Assembly: GCA_037954665.1 (NCBI GenBank)
Contig: JBBMOL010000099.1
Coordinates: 124,001-188,000 of the forward strand
DNA length: 64,000 nt
DNA from: Laguncularia racemosa
Taxonomy: Eukaryota; Streptophyta; Magnoliopsida; Myrtales; Combretaceae
Direction: 5' to 3'
In this document: in pieces, positions 59,822-64,000 of the stretch
Numbering within the stretch: the stretch's first letter is position 1
How the letters are laid out: every line of letters begins with the position of its first letter
The notes under the pieces: model-generated
Database searches by the model: none
What the model was told of the DNA's origin: nothing
Seen by the model: only the letters and a program-made list of their open reading frames with translations
Position numbers and translations under genes: made by a program

Positions 59822-62800
59822 TTGAAAGAAATGGAAATAGCCATGATTAGAGCTAAAGTAGGAGAGGATGATGAAGCTACAATGGCTAGGTTCATTACTG
59901 GCTTAAATAGGGAGATCGCTGATATCGTTGATCTACAGCATTTTGTAGATATTGAGGAATTATTGCATAAGGCGATCAAGATTGAGAAGCAATTGAAGGC
60001 AAAGAGTACTTCAAGGTATAATCCAGCTTCAAGTTCTTCCAGGTATAATTCAACTTCTAGTTCATCATGGAAGTTGAATTGGAAGAATAATAAATCATCA
60101 CCAAAAGCTAAGGAGGAAGAAAAGGCTAAGGCACCAGCATCTTATTCGAAAGGTAACACTGAAACCAAATCTACTTCTAGATTACGTGACATTAAGTGTT
60201 TCAGGTGCCAGGGATATGGGCATATTGCATCGCAGTGTCCAAACACTAAGGCGATGATCTTTTGGAGAGTGGTGATGTGGAGAGTGTGAGTTCAGGGTAT
60301 GATGATGACATGCCCCCACTAGAAGATTGTAGTGATGTGGATATGGAAGGTCCTGTAAAGGGAGAATTTCTTGTTACCAGGCGGATTCTCAATACTCAAC
60401 CTAAGAATGAGGGTGATGAAGTACAGCGAGAGCATATCTTCCATACTAGATGCCATGTGAATAACAAGGTGTGTAGTTTGATTATTGATAGTGGTAGTTG
60501 TATAAATGTTGCTAGTACGTTATTGGTTGATAAATTGAGCCTGAAAACTATGAAGCATGAACAACCTTATAAGCTGTGGTGGTTGAGTGAATGTGGGGAG
60601 GTTAAAGTGACCAAGAGGGTACTGGTTTCTTTCTCTATAGGGAAATAACGTGATGAGGTATTGTGTGATGTGGTACCTATGCAGGCTTGCCACATATTAT
60701 TGGGACGACCTTGGCAGTTTGATAGAAAGGTTACCCATGATGGGTATCATAATAGGTATTCCTTTATTCTGAACAAAAGACAGGTGGTCTTGACACCCCT
60801 TAATCCTTGGGAGGCTAGTGAGGATTAATTGAGGATTGCTAGAGAGTTCAAAGAGAGAGGGAAACACAAGATTGAACAAGAAAAGAAGAGCGAGATTGTG
60901 AAAGTGAGTGGTAAAAATACACTTGTGAGCCATGAGAGAAAAGAATTAGAGGGAAACACGAGTGAAATTGGCGAGGCAAGTGAGATTGAAGGTGCCTTGA
61001 AGGCAAAACGGCACTTACTTGTACTGATGTACAAGGATGTTTATTTTTCCACTGACCATCTTAACCCTTCTTTGCCTGCAGTTGCTGTTTCTCTTTTGCA
61101 GGAGTTTGCTTACTTGTTCCCTGAGGAGATACCTAGTGGATTACCTCTGTTGAGAGGTATTGAGCATCAAATCGACTTCGTTCCAGGTGCCTCAATTCCA
61201 AATAGACTAGCCTATAGAGCAAATCCAGAGGAGACAAAGGAGATTCAGAGGCAAGTGGATGAACTGGTAGAAAGGGGTTTTGTGAAAGAGAGCCTTAGCC
61301 CATGTTCGGTTCCTATTATTCTGGTTCCAAAGAAGGATGGATCATGGCGCATGTGTATAGATTGTCGAGCCATCAACAAAATCACAGTTAAGTACCGACA
61401 TCCCATACCTAGGCTTGATGATATGTTAGATGAACTGCATGGTGCGTGTTTGTTTTCAAAGGTTGATTTAAAGAATGGTTATTACCAAATACGCATGAGA
61501 GAAAGAGATGAATGGAAAACCGCTTTTAAAACCAAATATGGTCTCTATGAGTGGTTGGTAATGCCTTTGGGTTTAACAAATGCACCAAGTACGTTTATGA
61601 GATTAATGAATCATGTTCTTCGTACTTTCATAGGAAAATTTGTTGTAGTCTATTTTGATGACATTTTAGTCTACAGTAAAAGTCTAGAAGAACATGTTCA
61701 GCATTTGCAAATGGTTTTCACTGTTTTGAGAGACAATAAGTTATTTGCAAATTTAAAGAAATGTACCTTTTGCATGGAGTCTGTGGTGTTTTTGGGTTTT
61801 ATTGTAGGTGTACAGGCGATTTCTGTTGATGAGGAGAAGGTAAAAGCGATCAAGGAATGGCCAACACCTAAAAATGCTAATGAGGTAAGAAGCTTTCATG
61901 GCTTAGCAAGCTTTTATAGGAGATTTGTGAGGGATTTTAATTTTATAGCTGCTCCTTTAAATGACCTTGTTAAAAAGAATGCTGAGTTTAGGTGGACTGA
62001 AATACATGAGAAAGCTTTCAATACTTTAAAAGAAAAGCTGACCAATGCACCTTTGCTTGTTCTACCTAATTTTGAAAAGGTCTTTGAAATTGAATGTGAT
62101 GCTTCTGGGAAAGGTATTGGTAGTGTTTTGATGCAGGATTCCAAGCCAATTGCTTACTTTAGTGAAAAGCTTAATGGGGCGGCATTGAATTATCCTACCT
62201 ATGATAAGGAGCTATACGCATTAGTGAGGACTTTACAAACTTGGCAACACTATCTATAGCCCAAAGAGTTCATTATCCACTCAGATCATGAAAGCTTGAA
62301 GTTCTTGAAGACTCAGGGTAAGTTGAACAAAAGGCATGCTAAGTGGCTGGAATTTATTGAAACTTTTCCTTATGTTATCAAATACAAGCAAGGAAAAGAA
62401 AATGTAGTGGCTGATGCACTATCTAGGAGGTATTTACTTCTGACCTCTTTACAAACAAAATTGCTTGGATTTGAGTTTATCAAGGATTTGTACGAGAATG
62501 ATGCTGATTTTGGTCAAGTGTGGAGTGCTGTTTCTAAGCATGCATATGCTGATTTGTATAAGCATGAGGGGTTTCTATTTAAGAAAGACAAACTTTGTGT
62601 TCCTAAATGTTCCTTGCGTGAATTGCTTGTTAGAGAAACACATGGGGGTGGACTAATGGGGCACTTTGGTATATAGAAAACTTTGGACATTTTGCATGAG
62701 CATTTTTACTAGCCTAGGATGAAACATGATGTGCAAGCTGTGTGTGAAAAATGCATTGTGTGTAAACAGGCTAAATCCAAAGTAATGCCATATGGAGAAT

Positions 62801-64000
62801 ACATCCCATTACTTGTACCTCATCAGCCTTGGACTGACATTTCTATAGACTTTGTTCTAGGTTTGCCACGATCTAGTAATGGCAAGGATAGCATATTTGT
62901 CATTGTTGATAGGTTTAGCAAAATGGCTCACTTTATTGCCTGTTCTAAAACTAATGATGCAACATATATTGCCGATTTATTCTTTAAAGAAATTGTGTGT
63001 TTGCATGGCCTGCCAAGGTCCATAGTAAGTGATAGGGATGTTAAGTTTCTTAGCCATTTTTGGTGCACTTTGTGGAACTGATTGGGAACTAAATTGTTAT
63101 TTTCTACTGTTGCACATCCTCAGACAGATGGTCAAACAAAAGTAGTTAATAGGACTCTTTCACAATTATTGCGTGCTGTTTTGAAAAAGAACTTAAAACA
63201 ATGGGAAAATTGTTTGTCTCATGTTGAATTTGCATACAATAGAGCTGTGCATTCTACTACATCATACTCACCATTTGAGATTGTGTATGGATTTAATCCT
63301 TTGACTCCCTTGGATATTTTACCCTTACCTCCTAACGAATTTGTTGATGTTGATGGAAAGAGAAAAGCAGAGTTAGTTAGGGAATTACATGCCAAGGCCC
63401 GAGCTAACATTGAAAAGAAGAATGAGCACTATGCTCGACAAGTAAACAAGGGTCGTGTCAAGCTTACCTTTCAACCTGGAGACTGGGTTTGGTTACATTT
63501 GAGAAGAGAAAGGTTTGCTACACAGCGGAAGTCCAAATTGCATCCTCGGGGAGATAGACCTTTTCAAGTGTTGGAGCGCGTCAACTACAATGCTTACAAA
63601 CTTGATTTGCCAAGTCAATACGGTAATGTAAGCGCTACTTTTAATGTTTCTGATCTTTTGTTATATGATGCAGGTGATTCAAGGATGAATCCTTTCGAGG
63701 AAGGGGGGAATGATAGAGATCGGGAGGCATCCAACACTCAAGAGCTAGTCAAAGCTAATGACCCTTTACAAGGTATCAGGGGTCCTATGACACGATCACG
63801 GACCAAGCGAATGAAGAAGGCATTGCAAGGGTTGATTGTGGAACTTCAGGAGCAAGAGGTGATTCAACATAACTCTAACACAAGTCCTAAGCTCATGAAC
63901 ATCATATATCAAAGTGGGGACGAAGCGGAGGACATCAGAATTGCATTGACGACCACCAGCGAAGGAAAGGCCGCCAACCTATCACCTAGGCCGCTGGCCT
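59822..64000 (+). pseudogene. Gypsy gag-pol polyprotein, inactivated; frame runs into the 3' LTR
   Basis: Gag lacks its N-terminal half. The visible part starts KEMEIAMIRAKVGEDDEATM and leads to the CCHC knuckle CFRCQGYGHIASQC (60197-60238). A frameshift near 60255 follows. From 60262 one frame serves the rest, broken by stops at 60646, 60826, 62257, 62674, 62710 and 63079. The protease DSG Asp is intact (60487). The reverse transcriptase has CIDCRAINKIT, DLKNGYYQIR and an intact YFDD (61651-61662). RNase H has ECDASGKGIGSVL. The integrase His/Cys zinc pattern is present (GHFGI, CEKCIVCKQAK). Asp residues are kept at 62848 and 63031, but the catalytic Glu position reads Lys (AAA, 63139-63141, in DGQTKVVNRTL). 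The GPF-type motif reads GDRPFQVL. The frame continues open through 63711-64000. Confidence 0.9.
63711..64000 (+). repeat. 3' LTR of terminal gypsy element (first 290 bp)
   Basis: Matches 58877-59166 and is truncated by the window edge. It is preceded by the polypurine tract and read through by the polyprotein frame. Confidence 0.9.

Larger units (their letters stand above)
58877..64000 (+). mobile_element. Ty3/gypsy LTR retrotransposon, 3' end cut by window
   Basis: The 5' LTR is 58877-59620. The primer-binding site TGGTATCAGAGCC starts at 59623, and internal gag, protease, reverse transcriptase, RNase H and integrase occupy 59822-63710. The purine tract GAGGAAGGGGGGAA ends at 63710 and the 3' LTR starts at 63711. 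The internal order (integrase last) defines Ty3/gypsy. The reverse-transcriptase style is chromovirus-like (CRM or Reina lineage suspected), and no chromodomain was recognised after the integrase. The target duplication cannot be tested because the 3' end is outside the window. Confidence 0.92.

Noticed and set aside
60697..61034. Minus-strand open frames inside the gypsy element
   Set aside because: They are antisense shadows of the gag-pol frame.

Overview
The window looks like a nuclear contig from a eudicot plant. It is AT-rich, its genes are split by GT-AG introns, and most of it is transposon-derived. The families are plant-typical: a DHHC palmitoyltransferase, an IST1-like ESCRT protein, a DUF241 protein, Ty1/copia and Ty3/gypsy elements, a MULE and several MITE families. 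The species cannot be fixed from the sequence. All exon joins below were read by eye from splice sites, reading phase and family similarity; no transcript or database was consulted.

Layout. 1-10717 (+): 3' part of a protein S-acyltransferase gene resembling Arabidopsis PAT10; its 5' end lies outside the window. Its largest visible intron (6172-10113) carries an internally deleted Ty3/gypsy element on the opposite strand (6718-9603, TSD TGATT). 11731-15893: a degenerate MULE with about 90-bp terminal inverted repeats and a broken MURA-type transposase on the minus strand. 15894-19647: AT-rich spacer. 19648-28326 (-): complete six-exon IST1-like gene. Its 6.4-kb intron 2 carries a Ty1/copia element on the opposite strand (22300-26916, TSD GAAGA) with 252-bp LTRs that differ at 4 positions. 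28327-47189: gene-free spacer with MITEs, direct repeats and a 2184-bp solo LTR (35324-37507, TSD ATAAG). 47190-47702: relic of a LINE reverse-transcriptase tail. 47948-48859 (-): intact single-exon DUF241 gene. 48860-58876: gene-free spacer with hAT-like relics. 58877-64000: Ty3/gypsy element with a 744-bp 5' LTR, broken polyprotein and the first 290 bp of its 3' LTR.

How the parts relate. The three host genes have no evident functional link. One encodes a membrane palmitoyltransferase, one an endosomal ESCRT-associated protein and one a plant protein of unknown function. Both intronic LTR elements lie antisense to their host gene, the orientation expected to interfere least with splicing and polyadenylation. 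None of the mobile elements looks autonomous: all coding copies have stops, frameshifts, deletions or replaced catalytic residues.

No tRNA or rRNA gene, CRISPR array or prokaryotic-type operon was recognised. The most unusual structures are (i) the solo LTR, with a palindromic splice-donor motif and a tRNA-like A/B-box module, (ii) the terminal gypsy element, whose polyprotein frame runs on into its 3' LTR and whose LTR holds a cluster of GGCCGGCC-type palindromes, and (iii) a short exon of the acyltransferase gene whose acceptor choice decides whether the frame survives.
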